A stretch of DNA of 33,355 bases, taken from contig CARPYP010000019.1 of assembly GCA_949045875.1 (NCBI GenBank), positions 1 through 33,355 on the forward strand, read 5' to 3'. Source of the stretch: an uncultured Clostridia bacterium (lineage in GTDB: Bacteria > Bacillota > Clostridia > TANB77 > CAG-508). Position 1 is the first letter of the stretch, and each line of letters opens with the position of its first letter. Made by a program: the position numbers and the translations under genes. Below, in pieces: positions 1 through 7,517 of this stretch. Under the pieces are notes generated by a model, which saw nothing but the letters and a program-made list of their open reading frames with translations, made no database searches and had not been told where the DNA came from.

Positions 1-57
1 ATAGACCAGTAATGGCTATGTCTACCTTACTAAAGTGATACTTTCCTATTATATATT

Positions 58-83
58 GAACTCTACTTTTGGGAGTATAGTTC
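58..83. terminator. Hairpin downstream of dapB
   Basis: GAACT-c-TACT pairs with AGTA-t-AGTTC around a 6-nt loop, giving nine base pairs with one internal mismatch. It lies 16 nt past the dapB stop on the minus strand. The following minus-strand bases are AT-rich but not a clean T-run, so termination is inferred. Confidence 0.4.
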
Positions 84-98
84 AAAGGTGCTCTTATT

Positions 99-845
99 TT
101 ATATTAAATCATTCATATTATAAAATCCATTAGGTTTATTTACTAGAAACTCAGCAGCTTTTAATGCTCCATCAGCAAAAAGATTTCTAGAATATGAAGT
201 ATGCTTTATTTCAAAAGTTTCATAAGGACTAAAAAATTGAACAGTATGTTCTCCAACAATATTGCCACCACGAATTGATGAAAAACCTATTTCATTAGGA
301 GAACGTTTCTCAGATTTAGAATGTCTATCAAATACATATTCCTTTTTATTATCAAAAACTTCATTTATTGCATCTGCAAGAAGAAGAGCAGTACCACTAG
401 GAGAATCTTTTTTTTGATTATGGTGAGTTTCTATAATTTCAATATCTGCATTATACAATTTTTTAGCAACTTCTGCTACAATTTTTGACATAAGATTAAT
501 ATCAAAAGACATATTTGAAGACTTAAATATAGGTAAATTTTTACTATATTCTTTTATTTTATTTTCTTGTTCTTCTGTAAAGCCAGTAGTTGCTATAACA
601 ATTGGAATGTGATTTTGTGAAGCGTAATTTAACATATCTAAAGTCATAGTTATGTATGAGAAGTCAACTATTATATCTATTTTTACATTTATATCTTTAA
701 AATCATTAAAAATAGGGAAGGTAGCAGTTTCATCTCGAGTTATATCAAAACCACCAACTAAATTTAAGTTATCAAAATTTTGAATTTGTGATATTATGGT
801 ACGTCCCATACGACCATTACATCCATTTACAAAAACATTTATCAT
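99..845 (-). CDS. dapB: 4-hydroxy-tetrahydrodipicolinate reductase (DapB)
   Basis: Cytoplasmic NAD(P)H-dependent reductase that converts hydroxy-tetrahydrodipicolinate to tetrahydrodipicolinate in the diaminopimelate/lysine pathway. The 248-residue length is normal for the family. The N-terminus has the Rossmann glycine motif GCNGRMGR, and the catalytic/substrate region ETHHNQKKDSPSGTA is clear near residue 140. The start has an AGAAAGGA ribosome binding site about 11 nt upstream. It is the last gene of a minus-strand group dapA - HD protein - dapB; the gap to the HD gene is about 30 nt. With dapA it supplies two consecutive enzymes of the pathway. Confidence 0.96.
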   Translation of the reverse strand: MINVFVNGCNGRMGRTIISQIQNFDNLNLVGGFDITRDETATFPIFNDFKDINVKIDIIVDFSYITMTLDMLNYASQNHIPIVIATTGFTEEQENKIKEYSKNLPIFKSSNMSFDINLMSKIVAEVAKKLYNADIEIIETHHNQKKDSPSGTALLLADAINEVFDNKKEYVFDRHSKSEKRSPNEIGFSSIRGGNIVGEHTVQFFSPYETFEIKHTSYSRNLFADGALKAAEFLVNKPNGFYNMNDLI

Positions 846-876
846 ATTAATTTTTATCCTTTCTAATAATTTTTAA

Positions 877-1413
877 TTATAAAAAATAACTAAATGTGCA
901 AAAACCTAAAATCATATATGCATACCTAAACATTTTTCTATATGCATTAGTATTCTCTAGGCCTTCTAAAGTTTCTACAATAGCAGAGAACTTATCTGTT
1001 AAAGTTATTATATAAGATTCTTTATATTTAGGCAAAGCAAATGCTAAAGGCCACATATGTTTTAAAATTACATCTTTTTCAATATCATTAAGTTCAAATA
1101 ATTTAAGAGCATTATCTAAAGCACATTTAGGATGAGTAAATGCATGAAAACCTTTACGATTTTGTTTTTTTCTCCAATCATATAAAAATAAATCGTGTAA
1201 CATAGCAGCACGTGCAGCTGATATATAATCCAAACGAAATTTTTTACAAATTAAATATGTATAATAGGAAACATATAAACAATGTTCATAACAAGAAGTA
1301 TTATAATGTTGTCTAAAATTTTTCATTTGCAATACAGTATTATTTATTTTTATATTATATATAATTTCATCAAAAACTTTATCATTATTTATTTTTTCTA
1401 ATATTTTGAACAT
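877..1413 (-). CDS. HD-domain hydrolase, substrate unknown
   Basis: A 178-residue protein with a complete HD metal-dependent phosphohydrolase signature: an upstream His in CYEHCLYVS (about residue 43), the HD pair in AAMLHDLFLYDW (about 73), further His in FTHPKCALD and LKHMWPL, and a late Asp in TLTDKFSA. This matches small uncharacterised HD proteins that hydrolyse phosphate esters or nucleotides; the sequence does not show the substrate. An AAAGGA site lies 9 nt before the ATG. It sits between dapA and dapB, suggesting co-transcription, but no family knowledge links it to lysine synthesis. The C-terminus is hydrophobic (YAYMILGFCTFSYFL). Confidence 0.82.
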   Translation of the reverse strand: MFKILEKINNDKVFDEIIYNIKINNTVLQMKNFRQHYNTSCYEHCLYVSYYTYLICKKFRLDYISAARAAMLHDLFLYDWRKKQNRKGFHAFTHPKCALDNALKLFELNDIEKDVILKHMWPLAFALPKYKESYIITLTDKFSAIVETLEGLENTNAYRKMFRYAYMILGFCTFSYFL

Positions 1414-1503
1414 ATAATCAAATCCTTTATAATAGCATATATAAAATGCATAAAATACTTGGCAACAAAATGCTTACATAATAATTATACTATAAAAGGT
1501 GTA

Positions 1504-2388
1504 TTAAATCAAATAAGGTTTCATAGCAATTTTTAGCATTTCTAGATTAGTAGGAGAGATAGGAGTAAGTGGTAATCTAGGAATTCCAAAATCATATCCC
1601 ATCAAATTTAATGCAGCTTTTACAGGGATTGGATTTACTTCACAGAATAAAGCATTTATAAGTTCAAGACTTTCTAATTGAATACTAGTAGCCTCTTTTA
1701 TTTTTCCATCCCAAAAATTTTTAATCATATCTGAAAATTTCTTAGGTGCTATATTAGAAAATACAGAAATTACACCAAGTCCACCTAAAGATAAAACAGG
1801 TAGTACTTGATCATCATTACCACTATAAATACTCAAATTGTCTCCACAAAGTGCAGCAATTTCAGCAACTTGAGATAAATTTCCAGAAGCTTCTTTAATG
1901 GCAACAATATTTGGGATTTTAGATAATTCTAAACATGTTTTAGGTAAAATATTTACACCAGTTCTACTTGGTACGCTATACATAATGATAGGCATATTAG
2001 GAACAGAAGAAGCAATAGCCTTATAATGTTCTATTAGACCATTTTGAGTAGCCTTATTATAATAAGGAGTAACAAGAAGTATTCCATCAGCTCCAACATT
2101 ATTTGCAAATTTTGAAAGTTCAATAGCACTTGCGGTACAATTAGAACCAGTACCAGCAATTACTGGGATACGTCCATCAATAGTATCAATTGCAAATTTA
2201 ATAGTTTCCTTTCTTTCAGAATCAGTCATTGTTGAAGCCTCACCAGTAGTACCACAAACTATAATTGCATCAGCTCCATTTTCAACTTGAAATTCTAGTA
2301 ATTTTTCAAATTCTTCATAATTCACACCATTTTCATTAAAGGGTGTAGCAATGGCTGTTCCACAGCCCTTAAAAATAATTTTTTTCAT
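1504..2388 (-). CDS. dapA: 4-hydroxy-tetrahydrodipicolinate synthase (DapA)
   Basis: Condenses pyruvate with aspartate semialdehyde, the committed step to diaminopimelate and lysine; a class I aldolase of the DapA/NAL family. Visible family marks are the N-terminal GCGTAIATPF, the GTTGEASTM substrate motif, YNKATQNG, the YSVPSRTG catalytic Tyr region, the Schiff-base Lys in VAIKEASG, and IYSGNDDQVLP. I take the ATG at 2388 (294 residues). The ATG nine bases earlier overlaps the AGAAAGAAG ribosome binding site, while the internal one is correctly spaced and matches the usual family length. First gene of the dapA - HD - dapB group. Confidence 0.96.
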   Translation of the reverse strand: MKKIIFKGCGTAIATPFNENGVNYEEFEKLLEFQVENGADAIIVCGTTGEASTMTDSERKETIKFAIDTIDGRIPVIAGTGSNCTASAIELSKFANNVGADGILLVTPYYNKATQNGLIEHYKAIASSVPNMPIIMYSVPSRTGVNILPKTCLELSKIPNIVAIKEASGNLSQVAEIAALCGDNLSIYSGNDDQVLPVLSLGGLGVISVFSNIAPKKFSDMIKNFWDGKIKEATSIQLESLELINALFCEVNPIPVKAALNLMGYDFGIPRLPLTPISPTNLEMLKIAMKPYLI

Positions 2389-2422
2389 ATTACACATCTT
2401 CTTTCTGTGTTAGTAAGAACTC

Positions 2423-2438
2423 ATATATAATTATATAT
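2423..2438. repeat. Perfect 16-bp palindrome upstream of dapA
   Basis: ATATATAATTATATAT reads the same on both strands and lies 35-50 nt upstream of the dapA start, where a promoter or operator is expected. The composition is pure A/T, so chance is possible. No clean -35/-10 pair or lysine riboswitch is visible in the 2398-2582 gap. Confidence 0.3.
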
Positions 2439-2521
2439 CGAGTATATCGTCTATATTATATTCTAAAATATAAAAAAAGGGAAGGTATTTTTTGTTATTC
2501 TTACATTTTCATTCTAATATA

Positions 2522-2575
2522 TAAACTTGTGTTTGTGGGGATGATGAATTTTTAGGTGAATTTAAAATGGTAACA
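2522..2575 (+). repeat. Degenerate copy of part of the 11.2-kb MITE-like element
   Basis: This intergenic stretch aligns by eye with 11178-11232 over about 54 bases with one short gap. Shared words include TTGTGT, GATGAT, AATTTTTAG and ATTTAAAAT. The terminal inverted repeats of the 11-kb element are not visible here, so it looks like a decayed or partial copy. Confidence 0.55.
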
Positions 2576-2583
2576 TATAATAA

Positions 2584-2604
2584 GAGACACATAAAATGTG
2601 CCTC
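2584..2604 (-). terminator. Hairpin after the SPFH gene
   Basis: GAGACACAT-aaa-ATGTGCCTC forms a nine-position stem with one mismatch, 10 nt past the stop codon of the minus-strand SPFH gene. The following minus-strand TTATTATATG is a weak T-tract. It probably separates the SPFH gene from dapA. Confidence 0.6.
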
Positions 2605-2613
2605 CATATGTAT

Positions 2614-3540
2614 TTATTCAGTTTTATGACTAGTTGGATGTAATAATTCTCCTTTTAGACCTAGTTCAGCTAAATTAGAAGTAGCAGCTTCAAATGGGAT
2701 AAATATTTTATTTGCATCACCATCAGCAATTTCTTTAAGAGCTTCTAATGATTTTAATTGAACAAGTCTTTCATCTGGATCAGCATCTTTCATAGCAGAA
2801 TATATCATTTGAACCTCTAAAGCTTTTGCCTCAGCAACTCTTTTTATGGCTTCTGCATCTCCCATAGCTCTTCTAATTTTTGCTTCCTTTTCAGCTTCAG
2901 CAGCTAAAATTGTAGCAGTCTTAGAACCTTCAGCTTGAAGTATTTTAGCTTGACGTTCACCTTCAGCTTTTAGAATTTCGGCTCTTTTTGTTCTCTCAGC
3001 ATTCATCTGTTTTTCCATTGCTGTACGGATATCTTCAGGAGGAGTAATATCTTGAATTTCAACTCTTTCAACTTTACAGCCCCATTGAGAAGTAGCATCA
3101 TTTAGAACCATTTTTAATTGTTCATTAATTAAATCTCTTGAACTAAAAGTAGCATCCAAATCAAGTTTACCAACAATATCACGTGTTGTAGTTATTGACA
3201 GATATTCAATACTCTTTTTTAAAGAACGAATCTCATAAACTGCTTTAGCTGGATCTACAACTTTATAAAATACTACTGTATTAATTTTAATTGTAACATT
3301 ATCTTTTGTAATAACTTCCTGAGGTTGAACGTCTAAAGTTTGTTGTTTTAAGCTAACGACAAATCTAATACGATCTACAAATGGAATAATAAAAGTAAGT
3401 CCTGCATCTGCTATTTTATGAAATTTACCTAATCTCTCAATAACATATACCTCTGATTGACTAACTACTTTAATAGAGTTATATATAAGAAATATTAAAA
3501 TTCCCAAAAATATAACTAAAAATATTATAAAAGGTATCAT
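2614..3540 (-). CDS. SPFH/band-7 (stomatin-like) membrane protein
   Basis: A 308-residue stomatin/prohibitin-type protein. Residues about 3-22 form one hydrophobic N-terminal helix (IPFIIFLVIFLGILIFLIY). The band-7 domain follows (VIERLGKFHKIADAGL, VDRIRFVVSLKQQTLDV, ITKDNVTIKINTVVFYKV). Next comes an Ala/Glu/Lys-rich coiled coil with KAEGERQAKILQAEG, then a short C-terminal tail. It resembles the QmcA/HflC-like family that scaffolds membrane microdomains and interacts with proteases; the exact role is not shown. The ATG at 3540 is chosen because GGAGG stands 8 nt upstream, and an upstream TTG would put the ribosome binding site inside the gene. It follows the ytxC-like gene on the same strand. 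Confidence 0.9.
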   Translation of the reverse strand: MIPFIIFLVIFLGILIFLIYNSIKVVSQSEVYVIERLGKFHKIADAGLTFIIPFVDRIRFVVSLKQQTLDVQPQEVITKDNVTIKINTVVFYKVVDPAKAVYEIRSLKKSIEYLSITTTRDIVGKLDLDATFSSRDLINEQLKMVLNDATSQWGCKVERVEIQDITPPEDIRTAMEKQMNAERTKRAEILKAEGERQAKILQAEGSKTATILAAEAEKEAKIRRAMGDAEAIKRVAEAKALEVQMIYSAMKDADPDERLVQLKSLEALKEIADGDANKIFIPFEAATSNLAELGLKGELLHPTSHKTE

Positions 3541-3636
3541 ATAAAAATCCTCCAAATCAATTATTTACTATAACTGCTATTACATTATATAACAAAATAG
3601 GAAAAAATGGAAGAGTTTATGTAAAATTTGTTCAAC

Positions 3637-4488
3637 TTATTGAGAATGTATATGTTTATATATTGAACAAATATCACAATTATTACAGATAGTAATTCTA
3701 TCTTCAAATATAAGCTTTAAAGTATTAATAAAATCATCTTCAATATAATTAGTAGGCAAATGAATAGTTAAATGTGCAGGAAGAGTATTTAATAAATAAT
3801 TTAAAATATAATCATTATCTGAAAATGTTATATCTGATAAAAACTTAGCATTAAAATATTCTTCAGATTTACTATCAATTAATTTTTTATTATCATCTAA
3901 AAGAATAGAGGTATTATTAAAATATATAAGATGTATATTAGAAACCTTTGAAATATTTGAACCTATATATAATTTTAATATGTTTATAAATTCAAAATAC
4001 TCTCGTTCAATTAAATATCTATTAATACATGTATTTAATATAAAATCCAAAGTTTCACGATACTCTCTAAGCCTAAAATTAAGAAATCCATTTAAAACAA
4101 TAGAATTATGTTCTCTTAAATATTTAACAAAAGATTTATATATAGAAAGATATTTATCTTTAAAAAACTCAGATTCTATAGAGTTATCAAAATTGCATAA
4201 TTCTAAAATTCTATCCTTTTCAGAAGAAGAAAAATAGAAAAAATTGCTATTTAATTCTTTTTTTAATATAAATGGTTCATAGAATTTTAATATAGTATCT
4301 GTCAAAATACTACACACACAATCGTAAAATAATTCTGTATTAGTACCAGAATAATGAACTATTATATTATCATATATCTTAAAAGAATTGGAAGAAAGAT
4401 ACAGATGGTCTAATTCCAATAATGAAAATCTATCGAATAAGTAATTTAATATAGAATTGTTATTAATTTTTATGCAAAATGATTTCAT
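3637..4488 (-). CDS. ytxC: YtxC-like putative sporulation protein
   Basis: A 283-residue protein that I recognise as the YtxC family, found in spore-forming Bacillota and of unknown biochemical role. Supporting marks are the central LNGFLNFRLREYRETLDFIL followed by IEREYFEFINILKLYI, the usual YtxC core. The C-terminal part TIHLPTNYIEDDF, IFEDRITIC and the cluster CNNCDIC, with three regularly spaced cysteines, is also typical. The protein is very rich in Asn, Ile, Phe and Ser. GGAAGGAG lies 12 nt before the ATG, a rather long spacing. It precedes the SPFH gene. The family assignment is from recalled motif pattern, not a search; presence suggests a spore-forming ancestry but does not prove sporulation. 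Confidence 0.75.
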   Translation of the reverse strand: MKSFCIKINNNSILNYLFDRFSLLELDHLYLSSNSFKIYDNIIVHYSGTNTELFYDCVCSILTDTILKFYEPFILKKELNSNFFYFSSSEKDRILELCNFDNSIESEFFKDKYLSIYKSFVKYLREHNSIVLNGFLNFRLREYRETLDFILNTCINRYLIEREYFEFINILKLYIGSNISKVSNIHLIYFNNTSILLDDNKKLIDSKSEEYFNAKFLSDITFSDNDYILNYLLNTLPAHLTIHLPTNYIEDDFINTLKLIFEDRITICNNCDICSIYKHIHSQ

Positions 4489-4671
4489 TTAAGAACTAAA
4501 CTCCTTCCAAAATATAATAAATATATTATTTGCAAAAAACAATCATATATACATATATCTTATTCTAATAAATTTTAAGTGCTACATTAAATTTTCATTA
4601 AAAAAAATTAGACATAGTCTTTTATAAGGTATATAAAGGAAAATTTCTTTAGAAAACAAATAAAAAAATAT

Positions 4672-4688
4672 AGAGGGAAAATCCCTCT
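4672..4688 (-). terminator. Rho-independent terminator of the zinc-ribbon gene
   Basis: AGAGGGA-ttt-TCCCTCT on the minus strand is a perfect 7-bp stem, followed by ATATTTTTTTATTTG. It lies 16 nt past the stop of the small zinc-ribbon gene. Confidence 0.85.
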
Positions 4689-4703
4689 AAAAAATAATAA
4701 AAT

Positions 4704-4934
4704 TTATAAATTTACTTTTGGAATAACATTTGAATTTAAATATCTATTGATATTTTTCAAAGTTATTCCTGTGTGTACTGATAAATTAGATATTGAAGAA
4801 GCTGTAATATTATTATCATTAATATAATTTGTCAACTTAGAGATATCACATCTATCCTTTGGAAGACATTTTGGACATACCTCAACATCTGATACAAAAA
4901 AACACCCACAACGAGCACATTTTTTAAACTCCAT
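4704..4934 (-). CDS. Small zinc-ribbon/HTH protein, YvyF-like
   Basis: A 76-residue protein. The N-terminal half is a four-cysteine zinc ribbon (CARCGCFF ... VCPKC, residues about 6-23). The C-terminal half looks like a helix-turn-helix (LTNYINDNNITASSISNLS then TGITLKNINRYLN). The arrangement matches the small YvyF-type proteins found in flagellar regions of Bacillota, but no flagellar gene is near, so only a general regulator role is proposed. The ATG at 4934 is used because GAGGTGG stands just upstream; an earlier GTG in frame overlaps that site. It is transcribed divergently from the Fur-family gene and has its own terminator. Confidence 0.7.
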   Translation of the reverse strand: MEFKKCARCGCFFVSDVEVCPKCLPKDRCDISKLTNYINDNNITASSISNLSVHTGITLKNINRYLNSNVIPKVNL

Positions 4935-5015
4935 AAAAACCACCTCATATATTTTTTACTTTTTAGACATTTTATCACATAAAAACAAAAAAAGAAACAA
5001 GTTTTTTAAAATATA

Positions 5016-5043
5016 TTGACAAAATTTTAAAAGATAATATAAT
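5016..5043 (+). promoter_or_regulatory. Sigma-A-type promoter of the Fur-family gene
   Basis: TTGACA (5016-5021) and TATAAT (5038-5043) are both perfect consensus hexamers, separated by 16 bp, about 70 nt before the start codon. Confidence 0.8.
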
Positions 5044-5112
5044 AAAATTAAAAAGACATAGAAACACAAGGAATTGTGAGATTTTAGAAAATATAAGAAA
5101 GGGAATTAAGAC

Positions 5113-5499
5113 ATGAGCAAACCAACTAGTACTATTTTAAAAATGCTAAAAACTAGAAAAGATTGCCCAACTGCTGAAAAAATATATATGGAAATAAAAA
5201 ACGATATGCCAGATGTATCATTAAGAAGAGTACAGTCTATTTTAGAGCATTTATGTGAGCAAGGGCTAATTATAAAGATAAAATCAAGAACAGGTGGACC
5301 TGAAAGATATGATGCTAGTGGATTACCTAAAATTACATTTGAATGTTCAAAATGTGGAATGATAGAAGATATATATTTGTATGATATACAATTAAGAAGA
5401 CTATATGGAGAAATGAAAAAATTAGGACAAGAAATTGAAGCGAATACAGATAATTCATATATTAATCTTAGCGGAATTTGTAAAAAATGCAATAATTAA
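5113..5499 (+). CDS. Fur-family transcription regulator lacking the regulatory metal ligands
   Basis: A 128-residue Fur/PerR-fold protein. The winged helix is seen in CPTAEKIYMEIK, SLRRVQSILEHLCEQGLI and GGPERYDASG. The C-terminal domain keeps both zinc pairs, FECSKCGMIED and GICKKCNN. Compared from memory with Bacillus PerR, the His of the HPTA motif is Cys and the HxH before the first CxxC is KIT. The Asp of RYD and the Asp of CGMIED remain. The first helix before the HPTA position is also short. It should therefore fold and dimerise but is unlikely to sense Fe/Mn or peroxide in the classical way. It has a strong promoter and lies just upstream of the heat-shock operon. Confidence 0.88.
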   Translation: MSKPTSTILKMLKTRKDCPTAEKIYMEIKNDMPDVSLRRVQSILEHLCEQGLIIKIKSRTGGPERYDASGLPKITFECSKCGMIEDIYLYDIQLRRLYGEMKKLGQEIEANTDNSYINLSGICKKCNN

Positions 5500-5567
5500 A
5501 AAGTCTTTGATTTTTCTTATTTGTTCTCGCTCTACCAAGGTTTTCGACTGTAAGGAGAAAATCTGTG

Positions 5568-5589
5568 AAGGCTAGCGAATTATAGCCTT
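5568..5589 (+). terminator. Hairpin after the Fur-family gene
   Basis: AAGGCTA pairs with TAGCCTT across an 8-nt loop, 69 nt after the stop codon and before the heat-shock promoter. It is followed by TATATAATATG, not a pure T-run, so this is a moderate terminator candidate. Confidence 0.5.
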
Positions 5590-5625
5590 TATATAATATG
5601 AAAGTATCACTATCCATATTATATA
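5590..5625. repeat. Perfect 11-bp inverted repeat before the CIRCE region
   Basis: TATATAATATG and CATATTATATA are exact reverse complements separated by 14 nt. The right arm runs into eight A residues, so on the minus strand it would resemble a terminator. It lies 8 bp before the first CIRCE box. Part of it recurs near position 33-55. Confidence 0.6.
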
Positions 5626-5632
5626 AAAAAAA

Positions 5633-5702
5633 TTAGCACAAAGTATTGACAAGTGCTAATTTTTATTATATTATATTAGCAGTCAATCAAAAGGAGTGCT
5701 AA
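5633..5702 (+). promoter_or_regulatory. hrcA operon promoter flanked by two CIRCE operators
   Basis: Box 1 is TTAGCACAA-N9-AAGTGCTAA (5633-5659). Box 2 is TTAGCAGTC-N9-GAGTGCTAA (5676-5702). Both keep the 9-bp spacing of the CIRCE consensus TTAGCACTC-N9-GAGTGCTAA; box 2 has one mismatch, box 1 three. The promoter lies between and across them: TTGACA at 5646-5651 inside box 1, then 17 bp, then TATTAT at 5669-5674, so transcription would begin within box 2. HrcA bound at either box would block RNA polymerase, which is the known mode of CIRCE control. Confidence 0.93.
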
Positions 5703-5726
5703 GAATATGGATTAAAGGGGGAGAAT

Positions 5727-6755
5727 ATGGAAGAGCGCAAAAAGAAAATATTGCGAGCAATAGTAGATGAATATATAGAAACTGCTGAACCAGTTAGTTC
5801 AAATACTATAGTACAGAAATATGAACCTAATATTAGTAGTGCAACTGTTAGAAATGATATGGCAGAACTTGAAAAAATAGGATATATTGAAAAAACACAT
5901 ACATCCTCAGGAAGAGTTCCATCTGCAAAAGGATATAGGCTATATGTAGATGAACTATTAAAATATGATGACATAAGTTTAGAAGAAATTAAATATATAG
6001 GAGAAAAACTTGAAACAAAAGTAAATCAACTTGAAGAACTAACCAAAATTACAACAAGCACAATTTCAGAAATAACACATTATACAACAGTAAGTGTAGG
6101 ACCAGAATCTTCAAAACAAAATATTGAAGAAATGAAATTTGTAATGTTAGGTTCAAGAATGTTAATGGCAATAATAGTTACAGAACTTGGCTTAATAAAA
6201 GAAACAATTATAAAATTTGATGAAGACATTACACAAGAACAAGTAGACACTTTAACGCATTTATTTAATAACAAATTAAAAGGCAAACCAATAGAAATGA
6301 TAAATAAGCCATTAGAAGAATACATTTTTAATGAACTACATTATAGTATTAACATAATAAAAACCATAATTGAAGAGATTAGAAAAATGATTAAACAAGA
6401 TGAGAGAATTTATTTAGAAGGAAGAAATAAAAATTTCGATTTACCAGAATTCAAAAGTTTAGACACTGCTAGAAATTTTGTAAATGTATTAGATGAAAAT
6501 GACATAATGTTAGATATATTAAAAAGTGGAGTAGCAGATGATATTCAAATATATATTGGGGATGAAAATAAAAATGAAGAATTAAGAGACTTTAGTGTAA
6601 TAACATTTAAACACTCAATAGGTAATAAAGACATGGGAACAATAGGGATAATAGGACCTAAGCGAATGAACTACTCAAAGGTAATTTCAGTAATGAAATA
6701 TATAAATAAAATTTTAAACAACAATGAAAATACAAATGGAAAGGAAGATATTTAA
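5727..6755 (+). CDS. hrcA: Heat-inducible transcription repressor HrcA
   Basis: Repressor of class I heat-shock genes; binds CIRCE operators and is stabilised by GroEL in studied species. The 342-residue length is normal. The N-terminal winged helix is plain (RKKKILRAIVDEYIETAEPV, SSATVRNDMAELE, HTSSGRVPSAKGYRLYVDEL). The GAF-like core follows, with the late motif GTIGIIGPKRMNYSKVI. The start has AGGGGGAG 6 nt upstream. First gene of hrcA-grpE-dnaK-dnaJ and directly downstream of its own two operators, so it is autoregulated. grpE begins one base past its stop. Confidence 0.97.
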   Translation: MEERKKKILRAIVDEYIETAEPVSSNTIVQKYEPNISSATVRNDMAELEKIGYIEKTHTSSGRVPSAKGYRLYVDELLKYDDISLEEIKYIGEKLETKVNQLEELTKITTSTISEITHYTTVSVGPESSKQNIEEMKFVMLGSRMLMAIIVTELGLIKETIIKFDEDITQEQVDTLTHLFNNKLKGKPIEMINKPLEEYIFNELHYSINIIKTIIEEIRKMIKQDERIYLEGRNKNFDLPEFKSLDTARNFVNVLDENDIMLDILKSGVADDIQIYIGDENKNEELRDFSVITFKHSIGNKDMGTIGIIGPKRMNYSKVISVMKYINKILNNNENTNGKEDI

Positions 6756-6756
6756 A

Positions 6757-7257
6757 ATGAATGATGAAGAATTAGATGAAAAGATTGTAGAAGAAAATGT
6801 AGAAATTATGAATTCAGATGTTGATGTTCAAAAATTACAAGAAGATTTAGATAACACAACAGATAGACTAAAACGTTTAATGGCAGAATTTGATAATTAT
6901 AAAAAAAGAGCATCAAAAGAGAGAGAACAATTATATAATTCATTAGTTGCAGATATTATGATGGCTTTTTTACCTGTAATGGATAATTTAGAAAAAGCAA
7001 TAAATACTAGTACAGGAGATGAAGGCTACAAACAAGGAATGGAATTAGTTGCAAAACAATTTAAAGATGTATTAAAATCTTTTGGATTAGAGGAAATTAA
7101 GACAGATGGAGAAATATTTAATCCAATTTTACATGAAGCAGTAAGTAGTGTTCAAGATGATACAAAGGAAAGTCAAGAAATTGTAGAAGAATTTAGAAAA
7201 GGCTACAAAATGGGAGAAAAAGTTATTAGACATGCGATGGTTGTAGTCAATCAATAA
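6757..7257 (+). CDS. grpE: Nucleotide exchange factor GrpE
   Basis: Cochaperone that releases ADP from DnaK. The protein is 166 residues from the ATG at 6757, chosen because GGAAAGGAAG sits about 9 nt upstream within the end of hrcA; earlier in-frame ATGs overlap hrcA. The N-terminus is acidic, followed by a long coiled coil (LQEDLDNTTDRLKRLMAEFD NYKKRASKE region). The beta-domain shows the usual VMDNLEKAI, GMELVAKQF, GEIFNPILHEAV and GYKMGEKVIRHAMVVV. Confidence 0.95.
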   Translation: MNDEELDEKIVEENVEIMNSDVDVQKLQEDLDNTTDRLKRLMAEFDNYKKRASKEREQLYNSLVADIMMAFLPVMDNLEKAINTSTGDEGYKQGMELVAKQFKDVLKSFGLEEIKTDGEIFNPILHEAVSSVQDDTKESQEIVEEFRKGYKMGEKVIRHAMVVVNQ

Positions 7258-7374
7258 TGTTATTAGTTTTTATTATAAATTTTAACAAAAGAATAGTTCA
7301 ATAATTAATAAAATTTTCTAATACCAAAAATCAATTTATTTTCAAAGAACTTCTAAAATTTATTTTATGGCTCT

Positions 7375-7399
7375 ATTTCATTTACAGAGCAAATGAAAT
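7375..7399. repeat. Perfect 9-bp inverted repeat in the grpE-dnaK gap
   Basis: ATTTCATTT-acagagc-AAATGAAAT forms an exact stem-loop in the middle of the 260-bp grpE-dnaK gap. There is no T-run after it, so termination is doubtful. I see no clear promoter or CIRCE box in the rest of the gap, which is very AT-rich. Confidence 0.55.
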
Positions 7400-7517
7400 A
7401 TTTTCATACGATAAATTAAGAATTTCTAATTTAATAAATTTCAATTTTAATATTTTCAAATTTTATTAATTAATGACTAAATTGTTTATCAAAATAAATT
7501 TTTAGGAGGAATTTAAA

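Noticed and set aside
3..38. Possible end of a plus-strand gene (frame ending RPVMAMSTLLK then stop)
   Set aside because: Only eleven codons are visible and nothing in them identifies a family.
2398..2582. Lysine riboswitch upstream of dapA
   Set aside because: The gap is long enough, but I see none of the GC-rich helices of that riboswitch and the sequence is mostly A/T.
3980..4237. Open frame of 85 codons opposite the ytxC-like gene
   Set aside because: It is entirely inside the better-supported minus-strand gene and has no ribosome binding site.
5106..5492. Minus-strand frame opposite the Fur-family gene
   Set aside because: The plus-strand frame has the promoter, the winged helix and two CxxC pairs; the other is its shadow.
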